Below are positions 1 through 6,102 of a stretch of 9,774 nt of DNA, piece after piece. The stretch spans positions 31,958 to 41,731 of the forward strand of contig PMCC01000013.1 of NCBI GenBank assembly GCA_003155275.1, read 5' to 3'. The first letter of the stretch is position 1. Each line of letters begins with the position of its first letter. Under the pieces are notes generated by a model. It searched no databases. It was given only the letters and a program-made list of their open reading frames with translations, and was not told the DNA's origin. The stretch comes from Actinomycetota bacterium. GTDB lineage: Bacteria > Actinomycetota > Humimicrobiia > Humimicrobiales > Humimicrobiaceae. Both the position numbers and the translations under genes were made by a program.

Positions 1-389
1 AGTTTTTTATCTTTTGGATTGATAGAAGGGCCCTTGGGTATTGCCCAGCTTTTTAAAACCCCGTCAAGTTCGAGCCTGAAGTCAAAATGCAGATGAGAGG
101 CATAGTGCTTTTGTATGACAAATACCGGCATATCAGCAGTCCAGGCTTGGCTGCCAACCACCCTCGACTGTCCAATAGCTTTATCCCCCTGGCCGCCAGC
201 CTTGCTTGCGTAGCTAACGGTTGTACCTGCATTATCGTCAGCTGTACCCGCATTATCATCTGCAGTGCCAACAGGGCTTTCAGAAGTACCGGCAGGATGT
301 TTGGCTCTTACAGCTGTACTTTTGGTATCGGCAGTGGGTTCAGGAGTATTGTTAAAATTTCTTTTACCTTCGTATTTTTCAAGAGACAT
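1..389 (-). CDS. ligD: LigD, N-terminal 3'-phosphoesterase domain (partial, runs off left edge)
   Basis: This is the 5' end of the ATP-dependent DNA ligase D of bacterial non-homologous end joining; the phosphoesterase domain trims 3' ends at breaks. Reading down from the ATG at 389 gives 129 complete codons. Residues 1-18 ([18 protein letters not shown]) match the usual LigD opening. Residues 89-129 carry the domain core: VIQKH with His95, then [12 protein letters not shown] with His101, Asp103 and Arg105, then [11 protein letters not shown]. These fit the metal/phosphate ligands known in Pseudomonas LigD (His42, His48, Asp50, Arg52) with identical spacing. Between the two blocks lies a low-complexity stretch (about residues 19-88) that is much longer than usual and contains a 7-residue tandem repeat, GTADDNA. 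The start overlaps the ku stop by 11 bases, so translation is probably coupled. The ligase and polymerase domains are outside the window, so their presence is unknown. Confidence 0.92.
   Translation of the reverse strand, partial: MSLEKYEGKRNFNNTPEPTADTKSTAVRAKHPAGTSESPVGTADDNAGTADDNAGTTVSYASKAGGQGDKAIGQSRVVGSQAWTADMPVFVIQKHYASHLHFDFRLELDGVLKSWAIPKGPSINPKDKK
228..269 (-). repeat. 21-bp imperfect tandem repeat (two units) inside ligD
   Basis: Two adjacent 21-base units, 228-248 and 249-269, each encode the heptapeptide GTADDNA on the minus strand, with several silent differences between them. They lie in the Ala/Gly/Thr/Asp-rich linker before the phosphoesterase core. The synonymous drift suggests an old duplication maintained as a flexible linker. 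Confidence 0.75.
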
Positions 390-1167
390 TCTTTATTTTT
401 GATTCCTTTAAGCTTTGTTTTAACTTTTGCATAAGGTCGATTACTTCCGCAGGTTTCCCGGTTTCTTCAAATTCAATTGAATTAACCTTACCTGTTTTTA
501 TCTTTTCTTCAATTATCTTATTTATCTCATCATTGAAAGTATCCCTGAAATCTTGTGGTTTAAAAGGCGCACTTAACTGGTCTATAAGCATTACCGCCAG
601 CGCGATTTCCTTGTCAGCCATCTTTTCATCTGAAGGTATGTTTAAATCAACGGGATCACGGAATTCACTTTCAAAACGTATCTGGTTAAGTATGAGAAAA
701 TCGCCCTGGGCCTTTAAAACACCAAGGTGTTCGAGATTATGCAGGACGTATTTTGCTATTCCGACTTTTCCGGTTTTTTTCAAGGCTTCCCTCAGAAGTG
801 AATATACTTTGGCAGCGCCTTTTGCCGGTTCAATATAATAAGGCTGTTCATAATACCTCGACTGGATCTGTAATTCATCAGTAAATTCCATTATTTCCAG
901 GTTTTCGCTTCTTTTTGTGTATGCTTTTTTAAAATCCTCATCTTTTAAAATGACGCTGTCACCCTTCCGGTACTCATAACTTTTGACTATTTCGCTAAAA
1001 GGGACTTCCTCACCGGTAGCCTTGCAGACTTTTGTATATGTTATGGGGCACATGTCTTTTTCCCTTACAAGATGAAAAACAGGTTTCCTGTCCTCAGTTG
1101 CTTTATAAAGTTTGACGGGTATAAGAATGAGCCCAAAACTTATTGAACCTTCCCAAAGTGGTTTCAT
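379..1167 (-). CDS. ku: Ku protein, non-homologous end joining
   Basis: Bacterial Ku is a homodimeric ring that binds DNA double-strand ends and recruits LigD. The 262-residue product is of normal size. It opens [23 protein letters not shown], the Ku beta-barrel signature, followed by [34 protein letters not shown] and [11 protein letters not shown], all typical of the core. The C-terminal piece [15 protein letters not shown] matches the usual VxDLMxALKxSL tail that contacts LigD. I chose ATG 1167 over the upstream in-frame GTG at 1179 because AAAGGTGA (1176-1183) lies 8 bases before the ATG and overlaps the GTG. The MKPLWEG opening also fits the family start. The gene is upstream of and overlaps ligD, giving a two-gene NHEJ operon. 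Nothing appears broken. Confidence 0.95.
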   Translation of the reverse strand: MKPLWEGSISFGLILIPVKLYKATEDRKPVFHLVREKDMCPITYTKVCKATGEEVPFSEIVKSYEYRKGDSVILKDEDFKKAYTKRSENLEIMEFTDELQIQSRYYEQPYYIEPAKGAAKVYSLLREALKKTGKVGIAKYVLHNLEHLGVLKAQGDFLILNQIRFESEFRDPVDLNIPSDEKMADKEIALAVMLIDQLSAPFKPQDFRDTFNDEINKIIEEKIKTGKVNSIEFEETGKPAEVIDLMQKLKQSLKESKIKNVS

Positions 1168-1175
1168 TTTATAAA

Positions 1176-1183
1176 TCACCTTT
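1176..1183 (-). promoter_or_regulatory. Ribosome binding site of ku (decides the start)
   Basis: On the minus strand AAAGGTGA lies 8 bases before ATG 1167. It includes the alternative GTG at 1179, so the longer reading would leave that GTG without a binding site. Confidence 0.7.
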
Positions 1184-1377
1184 ATTTCAAAAAAATTCTA
1201 AAAAAATTGATAATTTTATTTTATAATTTTACAATATTTATAAATATAATAGAATTATAATACGTGATAGTATTTATACTTAAATATTTTAAGGTAAAAG
1301 ATTATAAAAAATTTTTCCCTGGAATTGTCTATCTAAAAAGTTTACTTAAAAAATGTTTGTTTAATGTTTATTTGAGT

Positions 1378-1426
1378 ATCTCTTTAAAAATGAATATTAA
1401 AATTATATTAAGGAATTGGAGGCTAA
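1378..1426 (+). promoter_or_regulatory. Leader of mscL with ribosome binding site and possible promoter
   Basis: GGAGG (1418-1422) lies 4 bases before ATG 1427. A weak sigma70-like pair is possible: TTGAGT at 1372-1377, a 17-base spacer and TATTAA at 1395-1400, 4 of 6 matches each. The ku-mscL gap is so AT-rich that chance matches are expected, so only the binding site is secure. Confidence 0.35.
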
Positions 1427-1867
1427 ATGTTAAAGGATTTTAAGAACTTTATAATGCGTGGCAATGTTATTGACCTTGCGATTGGCATAATAATAGGCGT
1501 AGCTTTCAGTTCTATTGTCAATTCTTTTGTAAATGACATTATAATGCCGCCTATAGGTCTAGGCCTTGGAAAGGTTGATTTTTCAAACCTTTTTGCTGTT
1601 TTAAAACAGGGCAGCACGCCGGGGCCCTATCTTTCACTTGCTGCTGCTAAGGCGGCAGGTGCAGTTACCTTAAACTATGGTTTTTTCTTAAATACGATCA
1701 TAAGTTTTTTGATAATTGCTCTTGTCCTGTTCTTTATAATCAAGGCTATGAATAAGTTTAAGAAGAAAGAAGCGGCAGCTGTAAAATCATGTCCTTTCTG
1801 TTGCAGTTCAATAAATATAAATGCAACAAAGTGCCCAAACTGCACTTCCGAGCTGAATCAGCCATAA
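1427..1867 (+). CDS. mscL: Large-conductance mechanosensitive channel MscL with C-terminal zinc ribbon
   Basis: MscL is a homopentameric inner-membrane channel that opens under membrane tension and releases solutes during hypo-osmotic shock. The 146-residue product begins with the standard MscL segment: [20 protein letters not shown], then [22 protein letters not shown] (first membrane helix and gate region, about residues 15-43). A periplasmic loop (about 44-83) and a second membrane helix (about 84-106) follow. A basic cytoplasmic segment FKKKE leads to an added tail with CPFC at residues 122-125 (plus Cys126) and CPNC at 136-139, a probable four-Cys zinc ribbon in place of the usual acidic helix bundle. 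GGAGG sits just before the ATG. It is transcribed divergently from ku, with no obvious partner. Confidence 0.95.
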   Translation: MLKDFKNFIMRGNVIDLAIGIIIGVAFSSIVNSFVNDIIMPPIGLGLGKVDFSNLFAVLKQGSTPGPYLSLAAAKAAGAVTLNYGFFLNTIISFLIIALVLFFIIKAMNKFKKKEAAAVKSCPFCCSSININATKCPNCTSELNQP

Positions 1868-2062
1868 GAAATATTTATTAACGATGCTCAAATTAAATAA
1901 AAAAGGTATCTGTTGGACTCAAGTATAAACTATGGGCAGTGCATCTGTGAAAGCATGTTATGGACAAATCTCTCTATTCAGCAGTTGTCTTTGTGAAGCG
2001 TAAGTATCTTTTAGACATTTATTTATTGTTAAACTAAAAGTAAATTTAAAACTACAATAAAT
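1868..2062. other. mscL-DUF6512 intergenic region
   Basis: No convincing gene or terminator is seen. One inverted repeat, CTTTTAG at 2008-2014 and CTAAAAG at 2034-2040, has a 19-base loop and is weak. Two tiny ATG frames of about 14 codons lack binding sites and are not called. Confidence 0.5.
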
Positions 2063-2067
2063 GGAGG
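2063..2067 (+). promoter_or_regulatory. Strong Shine-Dalgarno without a standard start codon downstream
   Basis: GGAGG at 2063-2067 is ideally placed 6 bases before codon ATC at 2074, which opens the frame of the DUF6512-like gene. No in-frame ATG, GTG or TTG occurs between the upstream stop (TAA at 2047-2049) and ATG 2125. ATG 2125 itself has no binding site at a normal distance. Confidence 0.6.
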
Positions 2068-2073
2068 TTTAAA

Positions 2074-2628
2074 ATCAGTAATATATTTGTAAAAACAAAC
2101 CGAAAAAAAATCCTTGCATGGGAAATGTCAGGAATCCTTTTCATTTTTCTTTTGGGCTCAGCTCTTCATTTTGTATTTGCGTTAAGCGGGGATTTGAAGC
2201 CAGTGGCCATAATTGCTGCGGTCAATGAAAGTGTATGGGAGCACTTAAAAATCGGGTTTTGGCCGGCATTTATATGGGCAATTATCGAACTTTTTGCTTT
2301 TGGCGCAAAAATAAAGAATTTCCTTTTTGCCAAGGGTTTTGCTTTTACCCTTTGTGCGCTGCTGATAACAGGTATTTTCTATATTACAAAGGCAGCAGGC
2401 ATTGACAGCCTTCCGGTAGATATAGTCAATTTCTTTGTGTCAATCGCGATTGCGCAGATAATAAGCTACAGGCTTATTCTTGTCCAAAAAGGATACAAAG
2501 TTTTAAATGTGATTGGGATATTACTGATTATAGCTTGTATAGCTGTCTTTAGTACTCTCAGCTATTATGCGCCGCATAATCCGATATTTTTGGATCCAGT
2601 CAGCGGAGGCTATGGAATAATAAAATAA
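2074..2628 (+). CDS. DUF6512-like integral membrane protein (start uncertain)
   Basis: Function unknown. From 2074 the product is 184 residues; from the first ATG (2125) it is 167. It has about five hydrophobic segments. Conserved features I associate with DUF6512 are GSALHFVFALSG near the N-terminus, the motif NESVWEHLKIGFWP, and a C-terminal NPIFLDPVSGGYGI. The stretch upstream of ATG 2125 (RKKILAWE) joins smoothly to the membrane segment and resembles family N-termini, so the real protein probably begins before 2125. The only position matching the GGAGG is ATC at 2074. This could be a rare AUC start, a start-loss mutation or a base error, since ATG here would give MSNIFVKTNRKK. The gene converges on the M48 protease. 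Family assignment is from recall of its motifs. Confidence 0.75.
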   Translation: MSNIFVKTNRKKILAWEMSGILFIFLLGSALHFVFALSGDLKPVAIIAAVNESVWEHLKIGFWPAFIWAIIELFAFGAKIKNFLFAKGFAFTLCALLITGIFYITKAAGIDSLPVDIVNFFVSIAIAQIISYRLILVQKGYKVLNVIGILLIIACIAVFSTLSYYAPHNPIFLDPVSGGYGIIK

Positions 2629-2728
2629 AACCTGGTTAAAGTTTTTTTATATATATACCGCAACATATAATGCAAGAAAAATGTCGATTGGTGAAATACC
2701 TGACTTTGCTTGTACTGAAATAATCGGT

Positions 2729-2751
2729 TTAAAACATTTGAAAAGTTTTAA
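2729..2751. terminator. Weak AT-rich hairpin between convergent genes
   Basis: TTAAAAC (2729-2735) and GTTTTAA (2745-2751) form a 7-bp stem with a 9-base loop in the gap between the convergent DUF6512-like and protease genes. It has one G-C pair and no clear T-run, so terminator activity in either direction is doubtful. Confidence 0.2.
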
Positions 2752-2788
2752 TATTTTATGTATTTACTGCTGACTTAATATATATTGG

Positions 2789-4075
2789 CTATTTTTTACT
2801 CCCGGGTTTAAGAGATGCATTAATCCTGTCCATGATGGGTGGATGGCTGAAAATTAGATATTCAAGCGTCTTGCCGGGCTTGACATCTGAAAGATTTGTA
2901 ATTGCAAGGTTTTCAAATATCTTTACCTGGGCGGCCGGATCACCGGTGAGTGCAACTGAAGCCCTATCGGCCTGTTTTTCAAATTGCCTGGAAATAAGAT
3001 TATCCAGCGGCATTGAAAGGTATGAAATAAAGCTGTATAAAATAAAAAGAATGGCAACAAGCTTCACGCCAAAGTTTATAGGCTGGCCGAACCCTGCAGA
3101 AAAGCCTGCCCCAGTCCGTGCAGATTGAATTTCAGTATTTGAGGCAATCCCGGACTGGACCATCTTTAATATAAAAACAAGCAGTATGATTTCTGCGCAT
3201 CCGATGATCGTATTATAAAGGATATGCCTGTAACGCCAGTGGCCCATCTCGTGTGCTATAACCGAAAGCACTTCACCCCTCGTGTGATTATTTATAAGAT
3301 TGTCATATATGACAATTCTTTTGGTATCGCCGATACCACTAAAGTAAGCGTTTACAGTATTTGTTTTTCTGCTTGCATCGGCAATAAGGATTTTGTCAAT
3401 TTTTATCCCGGCCCTGTCTGCCATGGCATTTATCTCTTTTAGCAGCACCTCATCCTTTAGAGGGGTAAACTTATAAAACAGGGGGTCGATTACAATCGGA
3501 TATACAAAGCTTGCGAGTATAAAAAATAAAATAAGAACTGCCGCAGCCGCAATCCACCAGGTTTTTGGAAGCTTAATTATAAGGACATAGAGAAGCGTCA
3601 TTATTCCGCTGTTTATTATCAGGGATATTGCCCTGTCCTTTAATATATCAATAAACCATGCGGGCAGACTCTGGTTTGAAAGGCCAAACCTGTGTCCCAA
3701 AACAAAGCCCTGCCAGTATTGCAGCGGAAGCATGACTATATAAAGAATGAGATTAAAGGCTATAAAGATTAATATTGCCCAGTATATTGCAATGCGCATA
3801 TTGGCATGGGCGTTTTTCCAGAATATGGCCACAATGGCTATCATTGCTGCCCAGGAAACAAACCTTTCAGCAATGGATATCAGCATGGCACTTCTGTTAT
3901 AATCAGCGGCCTTTATTAAAAAACCGCTGCTGAAATGCGAGAGCACATCAGGGCCCGTTGCTGGTCTTATCATTATTGAGGCAGCAAGAAGAATTGCAAG
4001 CATAACAAAACCCGCAGCAATTGCTGCGATTGAAAAATTATATGACCAGATAGTGCCTGCCATAGTTTTATTCAT
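2789..4075 (-). CDS. M48 family (Ste24-type) membrane zinc metalloprotease
   Basis: A membrane-embedded zinc protease of the Ste24/CAAX-protease-like branch; bacterial members are thought to cleave membrane or membrane-proximal proteins, substrate unknown. The 428-residue product has normal Ste24-type length. Residues about 15-200 form several membrane helices (the M48 N-terminal domain), including LQYWQGFVLGHRFGLSNQ. The catalytic domain carries HEMGHWRYRH, with zinc ligands His275 and His279 and catalytic Glu276. A third ligand, Glu366, lies in QFEKQADRASVALTG, with Asp370 conserved. The tail has FSHPPIMDRI. Two more membrane segments (about 287-305 and 336-355) lie between the motifs, as expected. 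No good ribosome binding site precedes ATG 4075; ATG at codon 5 is an alternative. It follows the thioredoxin lipoprotein gene by 37 bases and is probably co-transcribed. Confidence 0.9.
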   Translation of the reverse strand: MNKTMAGTIWSYNFSIAAIAAGFVMLAILLAASIMIRPATGPDVLSHFSSGFLIKAADYNRSAMLISIAERFVSWAAMIAIVAIFWKNAHANMRIAIYWAILIFIAFNLILYIVMLPLQYWQGFVLGHRFGLSNQSLPAWFIDILKDRAISLIINSGIMTLLYVLIIKLPKTWWIAAAAVLILFFILASFVYPIVIDPLFYKFTPLKDEVLLKEINAMADRAGIKIDKILIADASRKTNTVNAYFSGIGDTKRIVIYDNLINNHTRGEVLSVIAHEMGHWRYRHILYNTIIGCAEIILLVFILKMVQSGIASNTEIQSARTGAGFSAGFGQPINFGVKLVAILFILYSFISYLSMPLDNLISRQFEKQADRASVALTGDPAAQVKIFENLAITNLSDVKPGKTLEYLIFSHPPIMDRINASLKPGSKK

Positions 4076-4112
4076 CTGTACATTATCATCTACCAGGAAT
4101 AATAAATCAATT

Positions 4113-4655
4113 TTACAGGCTTAATTCAATAGCGTTTATTAGTTTATCTTTTGCCATCATTCCGATATTTTTAAACATTATTTCGCCGTCTTTATTAAGT
4201 ATGAATGTGGTGGGAATTGCAGATATGTCCCACTCAGGCATAATCCTGTCCACTGAACCATCCACAAGTGTCGGATATTCTATCCCGTAATCAATGGCAA
4301 ACTTTTTAAGAGCCGAAATATCGTCGTCAGAAATTCCGATAAACTGCACGTTACTGTCCTTATAAGAATTAGAAACTTCAACAAAATCCGGGAGCTCTGC
4401 CCTGCAAGGAGGACACCAAGTGGCCCAGAAGTTAATTACCACAACTTTGCCTTTAAAATCAGACAGGGATATCTTCTTATTGTCAAGGTCAAGCATAGTG
4501 AAATCTGGCGCCTTGACGGGCGTTTCCGATGTTGCTGTGGCTGCATTACCTTCCTCGCTGAACCCCCTGAAAGGGATAAAGCAAGAAGTCAGCAGGATTG
4601 AAAGTCCCAAAATAAATATAATTAATAACATTGCCGGGATTTTATTTATCATCAA
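4113..4655 (-). CDS. TlpA/ResA-like thioredoxin-fold lipoprotein
   Basis: An extracytoplasmic, membrane-anchored thiol-disulfide oxidoreductase of the TlpA/ResA group, probably keeping exported cysteines (for example of cytochromes or enzymes) reduced. The 180-residue product starts with a hydrophobic signal (residues 8-22) and a lipobox LLTSC with acylation at Cys25. A short linker is followed by the redoxin domain: APDFTMLDLDNKKISLSDFKGK, then VVVINFWATWCPPC with active-site Cys81 and Cys84, and the cis-proline segment AIPTTF with Pro148. The start is TTG 4655 or the adjacent ATG 4652; AAAGGAG at 4666-4672 is 10 bases from the TTG and 13 from the ATG, so the TTG is slightly favoured. It is the first gene of a pair with the M48 protease. 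The exact substrate cannot be told from sequence. Confidence 0.9.
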   Translation of the reverse strand: MMINKIPAMLLIIFILGLSILLTSCFIPFRGFSEEGNAATATSETPVKAPDFTMLDLDNKKISLSDFKGKVVVINFWATWCPPCRAELPDFVEVSNSYKDSNVQFIGISDDDISALKKFAIDYGIEYPTLVDGSVDRIMPEWDISAIPTTFILNKDGEIMFKNIGMMAKDKLINAIELSL

Positions 4656-4697
4656 TTAATCAACGCTCCTTTTTAGGAATAATACTTTCCTTCCAAA

Positions 4698-4727
4698 ATT
4701 ATAAAAATTCTTAAAGGGCTGCTTGAA
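4698..4727 (-). promoter_or_regulatory. Possible promoter of the thioredoxin-protease pair
   Basis: On the minus strand a perfect TATAAT occupies 4698-4703. The best -35 at 18 bases is TTCAAG (4722-4727), only 3 of 6 matches. The position, about 40 bases before the start codon, is reasonable, but the -35 is poor. Confidence 0.3.
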
Positions 4728-4815
4728 TTAATATATGAATTTAAAGCCCGAGGATATTCGATAAAACTTTGGTTTAATGAATAAGTATTTTAGTCTTATA
4801 AAGTAAAATTATCCA

Positions 4816-4844
4816 GATATTATTTCCTTATGAGTAATAATATC
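4816..4844. promoter_or_regulatory. 9-bp inverted repeat (possible regulator site)
   Basis: GATATTATT at 4816-4824 is matched by AATAATATC at 4836-4844 with an 11-base spacer, a perfect dyad. No T-run follows on either strand, so it is not a classic terminator. It sits between divergent genes, upstream of both. Confidence 0.4.
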
Positions 4845-4883
4845 AGTAGAGATTAAGGAAAAACCAAGGAATTAAAATCCAGC

Positions 4884-4911
4884 TTGACAAATGATACAAA
4901 TATAGTATCAT
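4884..4911 (+). promoter_or_regulatory. Sigma70-type promoter of the ferredoxin-like gene
   Basis: A perfect -35 TTGACA (4884-4889), a 16-base spacer and -10 TATCAT (4906-4911, 5 of 6) form the best promoter in the window. Transcription would begin near 4918, giving a leader of about 48 bases before ATG 4966. Confidence 0.75.
4891..4911. promoter_or_regulatory. Operator-like 7-7-7 inverted repeat over the spacer and -10
   Basis: ATGATAC (4891-4897) and GTATCAT (4905-4911) are perfect reverse complements around the 7-base spacer AAATATA. The dyad fills the promoter spacer and covers the -10, the placement expected of a repressor site. The arms do not match the FNR, Rex or Fur consensus I know, so the regulator is unidentified. 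Confidence 0.6.
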
Positions 4912-4930
4912 TAAAAATAATTAAAAATAA
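4911..4930 (+). repeat. 10-bp perfect tandem repeat at the transcription start region
   Basis: TTAAAAATAA occurs twice in direct succession, 4911-4920 and 4921-4930, across the predicted transcription start. Its meaning is unknown; it may affect initiation or simply be AT-rich slippage. Confidence 0.5.
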
Positions 4931-4965
4931 CCTGGATTTTAAACAATAAGAATGGGAGAGCAAAG

Positions 4966-5898
4966 ATGTCAGTAAGAAAAATAATAGAGATAGGCGAGGA
5001 TTTGTGTAATGGCTGCGGTAATTGTATTCCCAATTGCCCGGAAGGCGCATTACAGATAATAGATGGCAAAGCCCGGCTCATAAGCGATCTTTTCTGCGAT
5101 GGTCTGGGAGCCTGTATAGGAGAATGTCCAATTGACGTAATAAAAGTGGTCGAGAGAGAAGCAGAACCTTACAATGAAAATGTGGTGATGGCAAATATTG
5201 TAAAAGCGGGGGCAAATACGATTATTGCACATTTAAAGCATTTGAAAGAGCATGGTGAAACGAAGCTATACCTGGAAGCTGTTGATTATCTTAGAAATAA
5301 TAATATCGACAATCCGCTGGAAAAAGGAGAGCAAAATAAAATAGAAGCAGAAGAAAAACTGCCTTGCGGCTGCCCGGGTTCCAGGGTCATGGATTTAAGG
5401 GGCCAGGATGAATGCGAGGGTCCTGTAACAGCTGTGGAAACAAATACTGCTGTAAAAACAGAAACAACTGCTTCTAAAGATACCAAGTCAGTAAAAATAG
5501 AGCAGCTTTTAAAGGAGCTTACTGCAAGGGAATCAAAACTAAGGCAATGGCCAGTGCAGATAATGCTGATACCTCCGGCTGCCCCATATTTGAATGGTTC
5601 AGACCTTCTTATAGCTGCTGACTGCGTCCCGTTTGCTTATCCTAACTTTCATGAGGATATGCTTGAAGGAAAAATACTCTTAGTGGGATGCCCCAAACTG
5701 GACGACGGTGAATTTTATTTGAAAAAATTTACTGATATTTTTAAACAGAACGACATAAAGTCTGTAACAGTCGCCCACATGGAAGTACCGTGCTGTTTCG
5801 GCATGATGAGCATTGTAAAGCAGGCCATCGAGAAGTCCGGAAAAAATATACCGGTTAAAGACCTTAACATCAACATCAGGGGGAAGGTCATTTCTTGA
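4966..5898 (+). CDS. Dicluster 4Fe-4S ferredoxin-domain protein with C-terminal CGCPGS / EVPCCFG domain
   Basis: A cytoplasmic iron-sulfur protein of a family widespread in anaerobes and without a settled function; an electron-transfer or sensing role is likely. The 310-residue product has a full cluster motif at Cys14, Cys17, Cys20 and Cys24 (CNGCGNCIPNCPEGAL). A second motif, CDGLGACIGECP, has only Cys44, Cys50 and Cys54 and so lacks one Cys, a form I recall as usual in this family. A helical stretch (75-112) leads to PCGCPGSRVMD (Cys134, Cys136) and a charged, poorly conserved linker (about 145-190). The C-terminal domain (195-310) contains PVQIMLIPPAAPYLNGSDLLIAADC (Cys220), GCPKLDD (Cys242) and MEVPCCFGM (Cys276, Cys277), possible ligands for another metal site. 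GGGAG lies 8 bases before ATG 4966. It is apparently monocistronic, with a strong promoter carrying an operator-like dyad. Confidence 0.88.
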   Translation: MSVRKIIEIGEDLCNGCGNCIPNCPEGALQIIDGKARLISDLFCDGLGACIGECPIDVIKVVEREAEPYNENVVMANIVKAGANTIIAHLKHLKEHGETKLYLEAVDYLRNNNIDNPLEKGEQNKIEAEEKLPCGCPGSRVMDLRGQDECEGPVTAVETNTAVKTETTASKDTKSVKIEQLLKELTARESKLRQWPVQIMLIPPAAPYLNGSDLLIAADCVPFAYPNFHEDMLEGKILLVGCPKLDDGEFYLKKFTDIFKQNDIKSVTVAHMEVPCCFGMMSIVKQAIEKSGKNIPVKDLNINIRGKVIS

Positions 5899-6102
5899 AG
5901 CTGATTTTTCCTGATATAGGGCATTATTTAGGTCAATAGTAAAAATAAATTAAAATCAAAAAACTTGTCACTTTACATTTAGAGTTTGCAATAAAAACAT
6001 GTGCTGTGCTATTCTTATTTCAGTGTTCTAAATCATCTAAAAATATATTATGACTTTTTTATTTCCTTTTAATTAATAAATTCATCAAGTTGAGGTGATA
6101 AA
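5899..6102. promoter_or_regulatory. Leader of the opine dehydrogenase-mutase unit
   Basis: GAGGTGAT (6092-6099) is a good binding site before ATG 6103. A possible promoter is TTGCAA (5986-5991), an 18-base spacer and TATTCT (6010-6015) with an extended-10 TG at 6007-6008; matches are moderate. No terminator for the ferredoxin-like gene is evident. Confidence 0.35.

Larger units (their letters stand above)
4872..4942. repeat. 11-bp perfect inverted repeat flanking the ferredoxin-gene promoter
   Basis: TTAAAATCCAG at 4872-4882 is the exact reverse complement of CTGGATTTTAA at 4932-4942, 49 bases apart. The left arm lies just upstream of the -35 and the right arm in the 5' leader. The left arm should be untranscribed, so a DNA-level role (two sites bound by one regulator) is more likely than an RNA hairpin. 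Confidence 0.6.
4656..4965. other. Divergent intergenic control region, tlpA-like / ferredoxin-like
   Basis: This 310-base gap has no gene I can support. It holds the binding site and possible promoter for the thioredoxin gene at its left end and a near-consensus promoter with operator-like dyad for the ferredoxin gene at its right end. It also holds a 9-bp inverted repeat at 4816-4844, an 11-bp spaced inverted repeat at 4872-4942 and a 10-bp tandem duplication at 4911-4930. Confidence 0.7.

Noticed and set aside
87..434. 115-codon plus-strand open frame opposite ligD and the ku end
   Set aside because: It is antisense to clear LigD and Ku coding sequence, has no binding site and no recognisable motif.
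1168..1179. Longer ku start at GTG 1179
   Set aside because: The GTG is inside the AAAGGTGA binding site of ATG 1167, and the extra residues MIYK are not part of the Ku family start.
1234..1247. 14-base palindrome ATATTTATAAATAT between ku and mscL
   Set aside because: It is made only of A and T in an extremely AT-rich gap and is not placed against a clear promoter.
1884..2002. Two ATG mini-frames of about 14 codons in the mscL-DUF6512 gap
   Set aside because: No binding site, no hydrophobic or conserved pattern; expected by chance.
4716..4749. GGGCT (4716-4720) and AGCCC (4745-4749) as a hairpin terminator
   Set aside because: The arms are only 5 bases with a 24-base loop and no T-run; not a plausible terminator.
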